NCBI RefSeq assembly: GCF_025061645.1
Contig: NZ_JANYMP010000011.1
Coordinates: 238,670-302,669 of the forward strand
Source of the DNA: Umezawaea endophytica
GTDB lineage: Bacteria; Actinomycetota; Actinomycetes; Mycobacteriales; Pseudonocardiaceae
DNA length: 64,000 nt
Reading direction: 5' to 3'
Under the pieces are notes generated by a model. It did not search any database. It saw only the letters and a program-made list of their open reading frames with translations, and was not told the origin of the DNA. Each line of letters starts with the position of its first letter. The stretch's first letter is position 1. The position numbers and the translations under genes were made by a program. Below, piece after piece: positions 9,542 through 22,800 of the stretch.

Positions 9542-10794
9542 GCGGGGGGCTGCCGAGGAGGCGACTGCTCGGCCTGGCCGGTGCCGGCGTGGCGCTGGCC
9601 GGGGCGGGCGCCGCCGTCGGGGCCGTGGCCGCCGCGCCGCGGCCTCCCGAGGTGGAGGGCGCGTCCTCGCTGACGGGGGCCGTGCCGTTCCACGGCGAGC
9701 ACCAGGCCGGGATCACCACGGCCGCGCAGGACCGGATGCACTTCGTCGCGTTCGACGTGAAGACCACCAAACGCGAGGAGCTCGTCGCACTGCTCAAGGA
9801 ATGGACCGAGGCCGCGGTCCGGATGACCGCGGGCCAGGAGGCGGTGGACGGCGGCGCGGTCGGCGGGTCCGCCGAGGCGCCGCCGAAGGACACCGGCGAG
9901 GCGCTCGACCTGCCCCCGTCGGCGTTGACCATCACGATCGGCTTCGGCCCCTCGCTGTTCGACGGGCGCTTCGGCCTGGCCGACCGGCGCCCGGCCGCGC
10001 TGATCGACCTGCCGCGCTTCCCCGGCGACGACCTCGACCCGAACCGCAGCGGCGGCGACCTGTGCGTGCAGGCGTGCGCCAACGACCCGCAGGTCGCCGT
10101 GCACGCCATCCGCAACCTCGCCCGCATCGGCTTCGGCCGGGTGTCCGTGCGCTGGTCGCAGCTCGGCTTCGGCCGCACCTCGTCGACGACGCGGGCCCAG
10201 GCGACCCCGCGCAACATGTTCGGGTTCAAGGACGGCACGCGGAACGTCAAGGCCGAGGAGTCCGACGTCCTGCGCGACCACGTGTGGGTGTCCGAGGAGG
10301 ACGGCCCCGACTGGCTGGTCGGCGGCACCTACCTGGTGGCGCGGCGGATCCGGATGCACATCGAGATCTGGGACCGCACCTCGTTGCGCGAGCAGGAGGA
10401 GATCGTCGGCCGCAAGAAGGGCACCGGCGCCGCGCTGGGCCAGGTGGACGAGTTCGACGAGATGGACCTGCACGTCAAGGGCGCGGGTGGGCTGCCGGTG
10501 ATCGGGGTGGACGCCCACATCCGCCTGGCGTCGCACGAGGAGCTGGGCGGCGCCAGGATCCTGCGCCGCGGCTACAACTTCACCGACGGCTCCGACGGCC
10601 TCGGGCACCTCGACGCGGGCCTGTTCTTCGTCTGCTTCAACCGCGACTCGCGCACCCGCTTCGTGCCCATGCAGAACGCGCTGGCGAGCCGGGACAAGAT
10701 GATGGAGTACCTGGAGCACACCGGTTCCGGCCACTTCGCCGTCCCGCCCGGCGTCCGCGAGGGCGGGTTCTGGGGCGACACCCTCTTCCGCTAG
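9538..10794 (+). CDS. efeB: EfeB deferrochelatase / dye-decolorizing peroxidase
   Basis: A haem-dependent DyP-type peroxidase exported by the Tat system, completing EfeUOB. The 418 residues begin with a Tat signal (PRRRLLGLAGAG) followed by a hydrophobic stretch to about residue 38. The DyP signature GFKDGTRN (GxxDG) is present. Family members oxidise ferrous iron or recover iron from haem. The start overlaps the efeO stop. Its stop overlaps the stop of the convergent gene at 10791. Confidence 0.95.
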   Translation: MSGGLPRRRLLGLAGAGVALAGAGAAVGAVAAAPRPPEVEGASSLTGAVPFHGEHQAGITTAAQDRMHFVAFDVKTTKREELVALLKEWTEAAVRMTAGQEAVDGGAVGGSAEAPPKDTGEALDLPPSALTITIGFGPSLFDGRFGLADRRPAALIDLPRFPGDDLDPNRSGGDLCVQACANDPQVAVHAIRNLARIGFGRVSVRWSQLGFGRTSSTTRAQATPRNMFGFKDGTRNVKAEESDVLRDHVWVSEEDGPDWLVGGTYLVARRIRMHIEIWDRTSLREQEEIVGRKKGTGAALGQVDEFDEMDLHVKGAGGLPVIGVDAHIRLASHEELGGARILRRGYNFTDGSDGLGHLDAGLFFVCFNRDSRTRFVPMQNALASRDKMMEYLEHTGSGHFAVPPGVREGGFWGDTLFR

Positions 10795-11384
10795 CCGCTC
10801 ACCGGGGCGCTCTCCGGAACCGGGACGGGCGCGGGCGCCGTGGTCGACAACGGCGCCGCGGGCGCGGTGGTCGACGTCTGCGCGGGCGGTTCGACGGGTG
10901 TGGTGGGCGCGGGCGCGACCGTCGGGCTCGGCGGGGTCGTGCCCGCCGTGGTCGTGGTCGGCGTGCTGGACGTGGTGGCGGACGGCGGCGGTGTGCTCGA
11001 CGACGGCCGGTGGCGGCTGGGGCGCGGTCCACCCCGCCTGCGGGTTTCCTCCACAGTGGACGGACCGGCGGACGCCGTCGTGCCGGACGGCTTGGCCGCG
11101 GCCGAGCCCCGTCCGCTCCGGACGGCGTCGCGAGCCTCCGCGGGCGCCTCGCGGACGAAGGCGTCCGAGGAGGTCGGCGCGACGACCCCGGTCCGGCGCG
11201 CGCTCACCGGCGTGGGCCGCGAGGTGGCCTGGACGGGGTGGACGCCCGCCTGCTCATCGGGCTGTTCCCCTTGCAGGAGAACGAGTGCGAGCACACCGCC
11301 GAGGCCGGTCGCGGCCAGCGGCAGCGCCACCACCGCGCCGAAGCACCCTCGTCCGCTGCGCGGCAATTCCCGATGACCCACCAC
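10791..11384 (-). CDS. Uncharacterised single-pass membrane protein with Pro/Thr-rich tail
   Basis: Not recognised as a member of any named family. With the GTG at 11382-11384 (after a GGGGG ribosome-site-like run) the product has 197 residues: a short basic N-terminus, one membrane segment at about 15-38 and a long extracytoplasmic region that becomes Pro, Thr, Ser and Ala rich from about residue 100 to the end. The tail resembles wall-spanning linkers of secreted actinobacterial proteins. It is convergent with efeB; the two stop codons overlap. Codon use is normal for the window, supporting a real gene. Function unknown. Confidence 0.6.
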   Translation of the reverse strand: MVGHRELPRSGRGCFGAVVALPLAATGLGGVLALVLLQGEQPDEQAGVHPVQATSRPTPVSARRTGVVAPTSSDAFVREAPAEARDAVRSGRGSAAAKPSGTTASAGPSTVEETRRRGGPRPSRHRPSSSTPPPSATTSSTPTTTTAGTTPPSPTVAPAPTTPVEPPAQTSTTAPAAPLSTTAPAPVPVPESAPVSG

Positions 11385-11483
11385 AACCCCCGACCGACCA
11401 GCTCCCGAACACGACCCGCGTACTTGATCGGTTCGAGCCGTCGACCGCAACGGTGACGCGCTCCACGGTCGGGTGGAACCCGA

Positions 11484-14400
11484 TCAGGCGAGCGGCGGCA
11501 ACCGCGGCGGCACGGCGGCGGGGCGCTCGACCAGCGCCGCCAACGCCAGCTCCACGGCCTTGTCGAGCTGCGGGTCCCGGCCCGCGACGCGGTCCTGGGG
11601 CGTGATCACCACCTCGACGTCCGGGTCGACGCCGTGGTTCTCCACTCCCCACCCGTGGCCCTCGAACCAGGACGCGTACCGCGGCTGGGTGACGGGCGTG
11701 CCGTCGATCAGCGAGTACTGGCTGTCGATGCCGATCACACCGCCCCACGTGCGGGTGCCGACGATCGGGCCGATGCCCAGCTCCTTGATGGCGACGTTCA
11801 CGATGTCGCCGTCGGAGCCCGCGAACTCGTCGGTCACCGCGACCACCGGCCCGCGCGGCGCCTCGGACGGGTAGCTGTCGGAGGTCGTGTACCCGCGGGC
11901 GACGGACCAGCCGATGATCCGCCTGCCCAGCTTCTCCACCACCAGTTCGGACGTGTGGCCGCCGGAGTTCTCGCGCACGTCCAGCACCATCGCCTCGCGC
12001 TGGAGCTCGACCCGCAGGTCGCGGTGCAACTGCGCCCAGCCGCCGCCCATCATGTCCGGCACGTGCAGGTAACCGACGCGGCCGTCGGACAGCTCGTGCA
12101 CGCGCGCCCGCCGGTCCGCGACCCACGCGTGGTAGCGCAGTGCCGAGTCGTCGTCCAGCGGCACCACGACCACCCGCCGCGGCTCGCCCCCGCCGCCCGG
12201 CCGGATCGTCAGCTCCACGGGCTTGCCCGCCGTGCCGACGAGCAGCGGCGCGGGGCCGGTGAGCGGGTCGACCTGGCGGCCGTCCACGCCGACCAGCGCG
12301 TCACCGGGCCGGATCGCCACGCCGGGCGCGGCCAGCGGCGAGCGGGCCGCGGGGTCGGACGTCTCGCCGGGGATGATCCGGGCGATCCGCCACGCCCCGC
12401 TGTCGTCGCGCTCCAGGTCGGCGCCGAGCAGCCCCTGCGACCGGCCGCCGTACCCGCCGCCACCGCCCACGTAGGCGTGCGACGTGCCCAGCTCGCCCTG
12501 GACCTCCCACAGCAGGTCGACCAGGTCGGAGTGGCTGCCCAGCCGGTCGACCAGCGGCCGGTAGCGGTCGAGCACGCCCTGCCAGTCGACGCCACCCATG
12601 TCGGTGCGCCAGAAGTTGTCGCGCATCAGCCGCCCGGCCTCGGCGTACGCCTGGTGCCACTCGGCGGCCCGGTCCACGACGACCCGCACGCGGGACAGGT
12701 CGATGTCGACGCAGTCGGAATCGTCGTCGGAGTCGACCTTGCGGTCGGTCGGCACGAGCCGCAGCGTCGCGCCGTCGGCGACGACCATCCGCTGCCCGTC
12801 ACCGGTCACGGAGTAGCCGTCCAGGCCGTCGACGAGCACCTCGGCCTTGAGCTTGGCCAGGTCGAAGCGCTCCAGCACCGACCGCGGCGGCCGGGCGTCC
12901 GGGCTGGCCATGTTGTCGCCGAGCACCCCGACCAGCGGGCTGCGCCGCCACAACAGGTTCCCCTTGGCCGCGGTGAGCTGCGCGTAGCGGGCGGCGGCCA
13001 CCGGGATCGTGACCACGCGGTCCGCCAAGCCCTCCAGGTCCACGACGGTGATCGGGTTCTCGTCGTCGCCGTCCTTCGCCTTGTCCGACGGGTCGTCGTC
13101 GCCGATCGGCCTGCCGAGCCGGTACGGGTCGAACGGCGACGGCGTGGTCGCGGCCAGCGGCAGCAGGTACGGGCGGCAGCCGGTGGGGAACGACAGGTCG
13201 AACACGTACGCGTCGTACACCGGGTCGAAGCTGCGCACCGACAGGAACGCGAGGTACCGGCCATCCTCGGTGAACGCGGGCGAGAAGTCGGTGAACCGCA
13301 GCGGCGTCACGTCCACGGTCGACAGGTCCGTGGTGTTGGCCATCCTGATGTTCTGCAACGGTTTCGGGCCGGGGTGCGACCAGGCGAGCCAGTTCGAGTC
13401 CGGCGAGAACGCCAGGTCGCTCACGAGCGGGTTCGCGCCCGTCACGACCTCGCGCAGCTCACCGGACTCCACGTCGACCAGCAGCAGCCTGCCGTCGTGG
13501 GTGGCGACCGCGATCCGGCGGCCGTCCGGCGAGACCAGCAACTCCTCCACGTGCCCGAGCTGCCCGACGCCGACGCGGCGCGGCGTGTTGCCCGGTTCGA
13601 CGCCGCCGACGGGCGCGAACTCCAGGCCGTCCTCGCCCTCGGCGTCGGTGACCCACACGACCTGGCCGCTCTCGCCGACGACCCTCGGCAGCCGGGCGCG
13701 GACACCGGGCTGCTCGGCCAACGCGCGGGCCGGACCGTCCTTGTGCGTCACCCAGTGCACGGTGCCGCGGACCTCCACGACGCTGGCGCGGCCGGTCTTG
13801 TCCGGCGTCACGTCCTCGACGTTGCGTCCCGTGTGGACGTGCCTGGGGCGGCGGGAGTTGCGCGGGCCGCCGAGTCGGATGTCCAGCCGTCGCGGTTCGG
13901 CGTCCAGCGCTTCCAGCAGCCACACGTCACCCGCGTGCTGGTAGACGACGCGGGTGCCGTCGGTGGTCGCGGCGCGCGCGTAGAACTCCTGCTCGGTGTG
14001 CCGCCGCAGGTCCGTGCCGTCCGGGAGGACGGAGTGGACGCCGCCGACGCCGTCGTGGTCGGACAGGAACGCGAGCCTGCCGCCGATCCACATCGGCGAG
14101 GTGAGCGAGGACGTCAGCTCGGGCAGGATCCGGTGGAACTCGGCGTCGCCGTCCAGGTCGAGCCACAGCTTGGCCGCCGACCCGCCGCGGTAGCGCTTCC
14201 ACCAGGCCGGGTCGCGGCCGTAGGAGCTGGTGATCGCCCGAACCCCGTCGGGGCCGTGCGCGACGTCGCCGACCCAGCCGAACGGGAGCCGCCGGGCGGG
14301 ACCGCCGTCCAGCGGAACGGCGTGCGCCCACGACCGGTCGGAGGTGGCTTCGCGGGCGGCCGTCACGGCCACGACGTCGCCACCCGGTGTCCAGTCCGCG

Positions 14401-14675
14401 ACCTTGGTCGTGCGGTGGCCCCAGTACGTCAGCCGTTCCGACGGCCCGCCCTCGACCGGTGCCACGTGCACCTCGGGCGCCCCGTCGCGGGTGCTCGTCC
14501 AGGCCAGCGCCGCGCCGTCCGGGGAGAACCGCGGACCGGCCGCCGGGACCTGGTCGGCGGACACCCGCCACGCCCGGCCGCCGGAGATCGGGGCCAGCCA
14601 GACGTCGTCCTCGGCCACGAACGCCACGAGGTCGTCGTGCAGGTGCGGGAAGCGGAGGTATGCGGGTTCGATCAC
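11484..14675 (-). CDS. Tricorn protease homologue (S41 family)
   Basis: A large cytosolic serine protease (1063 residues) that degrades peptides released by the proteasome or other proteases. Domain order: beta-propeller blades over about residues 30-670 (repeats such as PRFSPDGAALAW and LAFSPDSNWLAW), a helical region, a PDZ-like domain at about 760-850, and the C-terminal S41 protease domain with the His of TSHAYVG (about 730) and the nucleophile Ser of EFAGSDGD (about 955). Length matches the family. Its GTG start overlaps the mazG stop by 4 bases (GTGA), making it the last gene of the mfd, surA-like, mazG, tricorn operon. Confidence 0.93.
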   Translation of the reverse strand: MIEPAYLRFPHLHDDLVAFVAEDDVWLAPISGGRAWRVSADQVPAAGPRFSPDGAALAWTSTRDGAPEVHVAPVEGGPSERLTYWGHRTTKVADWTPGGDVVAVTAAREATSDRSWAHAVPLDGGPARRLPFGWVGDVAHGPDGVRAITSSYGRDPAWWKRYRGGSAAKLWLDLDGDAEFHRILPELTSSLTSPMWIGGRLAFLSDHDGVGGVHSVLPDGTDLRRHTEQEFYARAATTDGTRVVYQHAGDVWLLEALDAEPRRLDIRLGGPRNSRRPRHVHTGRNVEDVTPDKTGRASVVEVRGTVHWVTHKDGPARALAEQPGVRARLPRVVGESGQVVWVTDAEGEDGLEFAPVGGVEPGNTPRRVGVGQLGHVEELLVSPDGRRIAVATHDGRLLLVDVESGELREVVTGANPLVSDLAFSPDSNWLAWSHPGPKPLQNIRMANTTDLSTVDVTPLRFTDFSPAFTEDGRYLAFLSVRSFDPVYDAYVFDLSFPTGCRPYLLPLAATTPSPFDPYRLGRPIGDDDPSDKAKDGDDENPITVVDLEGLADRVVTIPVAAARYAQLTAAKGNLLWRRSPLVGVLGDNMASPDARPPRSVLERFDLAKLKAEVLVDGLDGYSVTGDGQRMVVADGATLRLVPTDRKVDSDDDSDCVDIDLSRVRVVVDRAAEWHQAYAEAGRLMRDNFWRTDMGGVDWQGVLDRYRPLVDRLGSHSDLVDLLWEVQGELGTSHAYVGGGGGYGGRSQGLLGADLERDDSGAWRIARIIPGETSDPAARSPLAAPGVAIRPGDALVGVDGRQVDPLTGPAPLLVGTAGKPVELTIRPGGGGEPRRVVVVPLDDDSALRYHAWVADRRARVHELSDGRVGYLHVPDMMGGGWAQLHRDLRVELQREAMVLDVRENSGGHTSELVVEKLGRRIIGWSVARGYTTSDSYPSEAPRGPVVAVTDEFAGSDGDIVNVAIKELGIGPIVGTRTWGGVIGIDSQYSLIDGTPVTQPRYASWFEGHGWGVENHGVDPDVEVVITPQDRVAGRDPQLDKAVELALAALVERPAAVPPRLPPLA

Positions 14676-15610
14676 ACCTCGACGTTAGCGGGCCAGAACC
14701 GGCGCCAGTCCTCGGTGTCGAGAGTGGTGATTCCTTCGAGACGTGCGGCGGTCTCGGCGGCTCGGACGTTCCCCGCAAACGTGCGGGCCACCGCCCGGAG
14801 TTCGGTCTCGGGGTCCTCCCCCGCCAGCTTCGCCAGTGCTGCCACCGCGAACAGGGTCGCGCCGGAGTCGTCCCCTTCCGGGAGGAGGTCGACCGGGAAG
14901 CCCGCGCGCTTGGTGCGCTGCGCCAGCTTCGCCGCCAGCGCCACGGCTGGCTGGCCGAGCGCGACACCGTCCACACTGGACTCGCGCTGCTTCTCCTGCT
15001 GCTTCAGCTCTTCCCAGCGCACCTGCTGCGTCGAGGAGTCGCGGACAGCGGAGTCGCCGCCCGCGAACACGTGCGGGTGCCTGCCGACGAGCTTCGCCAC
15101 CAGTTCCGCGGCCACGTCGTCCACGGTGAACGCGTCCGAGCCGTGCTCGGCGGCGACACGGGCGTGGAACAGGACCTGGAGCAGCACGTCGCCCAGTTCC
15201 TCGCGCATGGCCGCGCGGTCGCCGTCCTCGATCGCCTCCAGCAGTTCGAAGGTCTCCTCGACCAGGTACTGCCGCAGCGTCTCGTGGTCCTGCTCGGCGT
15301 CCCACGGGCACCCGCCGGGCGACCGCAGCCGGTCCATCACGGCCACCGCGTCGAGCAGGCCCGCGCCGACGGGCAGGCCGATCACCGGAGCGCCCGCCGC
15401 GACCAGCGCCGCGGCGGCGGGGTCGGCGGCCGACACCGCGACGAGCACGACGGGCTCGGCGCGGGCCAGCTCCACCAGCGGTCCCGGAGCGGGCGGCGGC
15501 TCGTCGACGCCGAACACGTGCGCCGCGCCGCGCAGGTGCGGCAGCGCGGCGACGGGCAGCACGTCGGCCGCGCCGCGCAGGACGACAGCCGTTCCAGGGG
15601 CCAGGGTCAC
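14672..15610 (-). CDS. mazG: MazG nucleoside triphosphate pyrophosphohydrolase
   Basis: House-cleaning enzyme that hydrolyses (d)NTPs, including oxidised ones, to monophosphates. The 312-residue product carries an N-terminal region of about 90 residues and a MazG domain with metal motif EETFE...EELGD and the family block CPWDAEQDHETLR; a second degenerate helical region follows. The GTG at 15608-15610 overlaps the stop of the upstream surA-like gene (GTGA); the longer frame to 15691 would overlap that gene by 85 bases and is unlikely. Equivalent to M. tuberculosis Rv1021. Confidence 0.92.
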   Translation of the reverse strand: MTLAPGTAVVLRGAADVLPVAALPHLRGAAHVFGVDEPPPAPGPLVELARAEPVVLVAVSAADPAAAALVAAGAPVIGLPVGAGLLDAVAVMDRLRSPGGCPWDAEQDHETLRQYLVEETFELLEAIEDGDRAAMREELGDVLLQVLFHARVAAEHGSDAFTVDDVAAELVAKLVGRHPHVFAGGDSAVRDSSTQQVRWEELKQQEKQRESSVDGVALGQPAVALAAKLAQRTKRAGFPVDLLPEGDDSGATLFAVAALAKLAGEDPETELRAVARTFAGNVRAAETAARLEGITTLDTEDWRRFWPANVEV

Positions 15611-16563
15611 GGCTTGGGCTGCTGGACGGCGATCTGGAAGCCCGCCTTCTCGCCTTCGCTCGGCGCGACACCCATCATGGAGGTGTCCCACACGCCGTAG
15701 CGCGGGTTGACCCGGATGTTCAGCTCGTCCGAGAGCTGCTGGAGCATCCGCAGGCCGATGCCCGCGAGCACGTCCGGCGTCAGCTCCTGCGACGCGCCGT
15801 CAGCCGACGGGCGCGCGTTCGTCTGGCGCTCCTTGACGTGCGCGACGATCCAGTTGCCCTGCTCGGGCGACGGCGGGAACGCGATCACCGTGTCGGCCGG
15901 GACGCCGAACAGCAGCGTGGTCGCGAGCTGCGGCGACTGCGCGGACGCCACCTGGGCGTCCGTCTCGCCCGCCTGCGAGTCCTTCTGCTTGGCGTCGCGG
16001 ACGAACTCGGCCATCTTGCTCGGGTCGCGGGCGACCTGCTTGGCCTTGTCGATCGCTTCCTGCGTGTCGTTCGCGTAGAAGTAGTCGAACCTCACCGCGA
16101 GCTTGTCCGCGTACTTGCGGCCGATCTCGACCTGGAGGAGCTGGTCGCGGGCGCGCTCGTTGCGGAAGGTGTCCGCGTCGAAGAACGTGCCCTCGCTGAG
16201 CTGCTCGGCGCCACCGGCCTGCTCCAGGAGCTGGCTGAGCGTGTCCTCGGAGACGCTGACCTTCTCGCGGTCGGCCGCCCGCAGGGTCAGCTCGTGCTGG
16301 ATCTTGAACGTGAGGATGTCGCGCGCGGTCTTGTCCAGCTTCGCCTGCGGCGCGGCGCCCTCCTGGGCCTGCCCGCCCTCGGGCTGGCGGTCGAGGTAGC
16401 TCGACAGCCTTCCCTGGACCAGGTTCAGCGGGATCACGGTGTCGCCCACGATCGCGGCCGAGCCAGCCTGCGCCGGACCTGAGCCGCAGCCCGCGAGGAG
16501 CAGCGCGGCGGCAGCGCCGAGCAGGGTGAATCGACGGTACCGGGACCTCAGCACAGTGCTCAC
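15607..16563 (-). CDS. SurA N-terminal-domain lipoprotein
   Basis: A 318-residue predicted lipoprotein with signal peptide and lipobox LLAGC (Cys26). After it comes a helical SurA/trigger-factor-like chaperone region (about 34-230). No convincing parvulin catalytic domain is visible, so peptidyl-prolyl isomerase activity is doubtful. Likely role is folding or quality control of exported proteins. It lies 12 bases after mfd and overlaps mazG by 4 bases. Confidence 0.82.
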   Translation of the reverse strand: MSTVLRSRYRRFTLLGAAAALLLAGCGSGPAQAGSAAIVGDTVIPLNLVQGRLSSYLDRQPEGGQAQEGAAPQAKLDKTARDILTFKIQHELTLRAADREKVSVSEDTLSQLLEQAGGAEQLSEGTFFDADTFRNERARDQLLQVEIGRKYADKLAVRFDYFYANDTQEAIDKAKQVARDPSKMAEFVRDAKQKDSQAGETDAQVASAQSPQLATTLLFGVPADTVIAFPPSPEQGNWIVAHVKERQTNARPSADGASQELTPDVLAGIGLRMLQQLSDELNIRVNPRYGVWDTSMMGVAPSEGEKAGFQIAVQQPKP

Positions 16564-16575
16564 GAGGCTACCTTC

Positions 16576-20163
<3,588 letters not shown>

Positions 20164-20275
20164 TTCGGGGCTCCTGTGCGTGACACGCGGACAGACCCCT
20201 GCCTGGGACTGATCGCTCCCAGGGAGGGGTTCTCGGCTTCCAGCGTAACCCGGTTGCGGCGCACGGCACGCTGGA

Positions 20276-20836
20276 GTGGTGAAGCACAAAGAGGTCAGAG
20301 CCGACTACGACGATCGGCACATCACCGTCTACCAGGCCTATTCGCCCGCCATCGCGCTACCGGCGCTGCGGGCGGGCACGTTCGTGCCACCGTTCAAACC
20401 CGATCGGATGACGTGGGTGAAACCGTCGTTCCTGTGGATGATGTACCGCTGCGGCTGGGGTCTGAAGGAGGGCCAGGAGCACGTGCTGGCCGTGCGCCTG
20501 ACCCGTGAGGGCTTCGAGTCGGCCCTGCGCGACGCCGTCCTCAGCCACGACCGCTCGGTCCGCAAGCCGCAGGTCCGCGTGCAGTGGGACCCCGAACGCG
20601 ACCTCCACCACAACCCGCTCGACCACCGGTCCCTGCAACTCGGCCTGGCGGGCGCGACCAGCACCCGGTACGTCGAGGAGTGGGTCGCGGGCCTCACCGA
20701 CGTGACGCCGCTGGCGCGGGAGGTCCACGCGCTGGTCCGCGGGGGCTCCCTCGACGAGGCCGCCGCCCTGCTGCCGGTGGAACGCCCCTACCCGCTGCCC
20801 GAGGACGTCCGCGAGCACCTCGGCGCCTCGGCCTGA
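20276..20836 (+). CDS. DUF4291 domain-containing protein
   Basis: A 186-residue cytosolic protein matching DUF4291 from its first residues ([18 protein letters not shown]) through the [15 protein letters not shown] block and the [14 protein letters not shown] segment. The family is widespread but of unknown function. It is transcribed divergently from mfd, 112 bases away, and stands 36 bases before the sugar dehydrogenase gene. Tandem GTG codons at 20276 and 20279 are both possible starts. Confidence 0.85.
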   Translation: MVKHKEVRADYDDRHITVYQAYSPAIALPALRAGTFVPPFKPDRMTWVKPSFLWMMYRCGWGLKEGQEHVLAVRLTREGFESALRDAVLSHDRSVRKPQVRVQWDPERDLHHNPLDHRSLQLGLAGATSTRYVEEWVAGLTDVTPLAREVHALVRGGSLDEAAALLPVERPYPLPEDVREHLGASA

Positions 20837-20872
20837 ACACCGACCACACCTCGAACCAGTCATTGTGGACAT

Positions 20873-22000
20873 ATGAGCAGACTCGTCGGGGTTCTGGTCT
20901 TGGCTCTCGCAGCCGGGTGCACGACGACCGCGTCCGGTGGCAGCGCTCCGCCCACCTCGGCCCCGTCGGGCCTCAAGGTCGACGAGGTCATCGGCGGGCT
21001 GAGCCACGCCTGGGACACCGGTTTCCTGCCCGACGGGCAGGTTCTGGTCACCCAGCGGCCCGGCAAGCTCACCCTCGTCAAGGACGGCAGGGCCACCGAC
21101 CTGAAGGCCGACCTGGACGACGTGCAGCCGCGCGGCGAGGGTGGGCTGATGGGTCTGGTGGTGCACCCGGACTTCGCCACGTCGAGGCTGTTCACCACCT
21201 GCCAGACCTCGCGCGACGACGTCCGGCTCGTCACGTGGCAGCTCTCCGCGGACAGCACCAGCGCCATCCGGGTCAAGGACCCGCTGCTGGGCGGGCTGCC
21301 GGTGGCCGCGAGCGGGCGGCACTCTGGCTGCCGCCCGGCGCTAGCGAAGGACGGGGCGCTGCTCGTCGGCACGGGTGACACGGCGCAGGGCACGGCCGCG
21401 CAGGACCTGGACAACCTGGGCGGCAAGGTGCTGCGGATCGACCTGAACACGGGCGCGGCGCTGCCGGACAACCCGACGCCCGGCAGCCGGGTCCTCACCT
21501 ACGGCCACCGCAACGTGCAGGGCGTGGCCGTGCACCCCAAGACGGGCCAGGTGTTCACCGCCGAGCACGGGCCGGACGTCGACGACGAGCTGAACCTGAT
21601 CGAGCCCGGCGCGAACTACGGCTGGGACCCCGGCCAGGGCGGCACCAAACCCGGTTACGACGAGAGCGTGCCGATGACCGACCTCACCAGGTTCCCGGAC
21701 GCCGTGGAGGCGATCTGGAAGTCCGGCGACCCGACCGAGGCGATCTGCGGCGCGGCGTTCCTGACCGGCGGCCAGTGGGGCGACCTGGAGGGCGTGCTGG
21801 CGGTGACCGCGCTCAAGGGCGAGAAGCTGATGCTGTTCACGCTCACCCCGGAGGGCGGCGTGCACTCGGTGGCGATCCCGCCGGAGCTGGACGGCACGCA
21901 CGGCAGGCTGCGCGGCGCGCGGGTGGGCCCGGACGGTGCCCTCTACGTCACGACGTCGAACGGCAGCGACGACAAGCTGCTGAAGGTCACCCGCGGCTAG
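20873..22000 (+). CDS. PQQ-type sugar dehydrogenase-like lipoprotein
   Basis: A 375-residue lipoprotein (signal LVLALAAGC, lipobox Cys16) with a six-bladed beta-propeller of the soluble glucose dehydrogenase (GSDH) family. Recognisable blocks are AWDTGFLPDGQVLVTQRPG, LMGLVVHPDF, YGHRNVQGVAVHP and EHGPDVDDELNLI, which line the cofactor and sugar site in the family. It would oxidise sugars outside the membrane using PQQ. No PQQ-synthesis genes are in the window, so the cofactor source is unknown. Convergent with the TetR gene; the stops overlap by 4 bases. Confidence 0.88.
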   Translation: MSRLVGVLVLALAAGCTTTASGGSAPPTSAPSGLKVDEVIGGLSHAWDTGFLPDGQVLVTQRPGKLTLVKDGRATDLKADLDDVQPRGEGGLMGLVVHPDFATSRLFTTCQTSRDDVRLVTWQLSADSTSAIRVKDPLLGGLPVAASGRHSGCRPALAKDGALLVGTGDTAQGTAAQDLDNLGGKVLRIDLNTGAALPDNPTPGSRVLTYGHRNVQGVAVHPKTGQVFTAEHGPDVDDELNLIEPGANYGWDPGQGGTKPGYDESVPMTDLTRFPDAVEAIWKSGDPTEAICGAAFLTGGQWGDLEGVLAVTALKGEKLMLFTLTPEGGVHSVAIPPELDGTHGRLRGARVGPDGALYVTTSNGSDDKLLKVTRG

Positions 22001-22656
22001 CGGATCGTGAGCCTGGGCTTGTGGTCCATGTGGGACAGGCCCCTCCACGCCAGGTTGACCAGGTGCGCGGCGACCTCGTCCTTCTTCGGCTTGCGCACCT
22101 CCAGCCACCACTGGCCGGTGAGCGCGACCATGCCGACGAGCGCCTGGCTGTACAGCGCGGCGAGCTTACGGTCGTAGCCGCCCTGCGAGAAGTGGGTGCC
22201 CAGGATGCTCTCGACCTGCGAGGCGATGTCGTTGAGCAGCGAGGAGAACGTGCCCGTCGACGACGCGACCGGTGAGTCGCGCACGAGGATGCGGAACCCG
22301 TCCGACGAGCCCTCGATGTAGTCGAGGAGCGCGCACGCGGCCTGCTCCAGCAGCTCGCGCGGGTGCCCGCCGGAGAGGGCGTTGACGATCTGGTCCATCA
22401 GGGCTTCCATCTCGCGGTCGACGACGACCGCGTAGATGCCCTCCTTGCCGCCGAAGTGCTCGTACACCACGGGTTTGCTCACGCCCGCGCGGTGCGCGAT
22501 CTCCTCGACCGAGGTGACCTCGTAGCCCTTCTCGGCGAACAGGGCCCGCGCGACGTCGAGGAGTTGCTCGCGCCGTTCCTTGCCCGTCATGCGGACCCTG
22601 GCGACCGGCGCCGCGTCTGGATCGCCCTTGCGCCGTCTCCCAGTCACCTCGGTCAC
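21997..22656 (-). CDS. TetR-family transcriptional regulator (Rv1019-like)
   Basis: A 219-residue one-component repressor. The N-terminal helix-turn-helix spans TSVEEIAHRAGVSKPVVYEHF, with the ligand-binding helical domain after it (QVESILGTHF, QWWLEVRKP). Position between mfd and glmU is the same as M. tuberculosis Rv1019. The GTG at 22654-22656 is preferred to the upstream TTG (22680). It faces divergently the membrane-anchored hydrolase at 22801, which it may control; no operator was identified in the 144-base gap. Confidence 0.9.
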   Translation of the reverse strand: MTEVTGRRRKGDPDAAPVARVRMTGKERREQLLDVARALFAEKGYEVTSVEEIAHRAGVSKPVVYEHFGGKEGIYAVVVDREMEALMDQIVNALSGGHPRELLEQAACALLDYIEGSSDGFRILVRDSPVASSTGTFSSLLNDIASQVESILGTHFSQGGYDRKLAALYSQALVGMVALTGQWWLEVRKPKKDEVAAHLVNLAWRGLSHMDHKPRLTIR

Positions 22657-22800
22657 CCTAGGCGCACGGCGACCTGCCAAAACGCGCGCCCCTCGCGGCG
22701 GGGGTCACCTCTTGCCGACGCGGTCAAGGCGCTGCTCGCCGCGCCCGTCCGCGATCCGGGGCTTTCCCTACGGCCACCGCACCTCCCGCGCGGTCATCAT

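Noticed and set aside
11634..15710. Very long open frame on + (over 1300 codons) across tricorn and mazG
   Set aside because: Antisense shadow of GC-rich genes; low-complexity Arg/Val/Pro protein without domains, while the opposite strand has full family matches.
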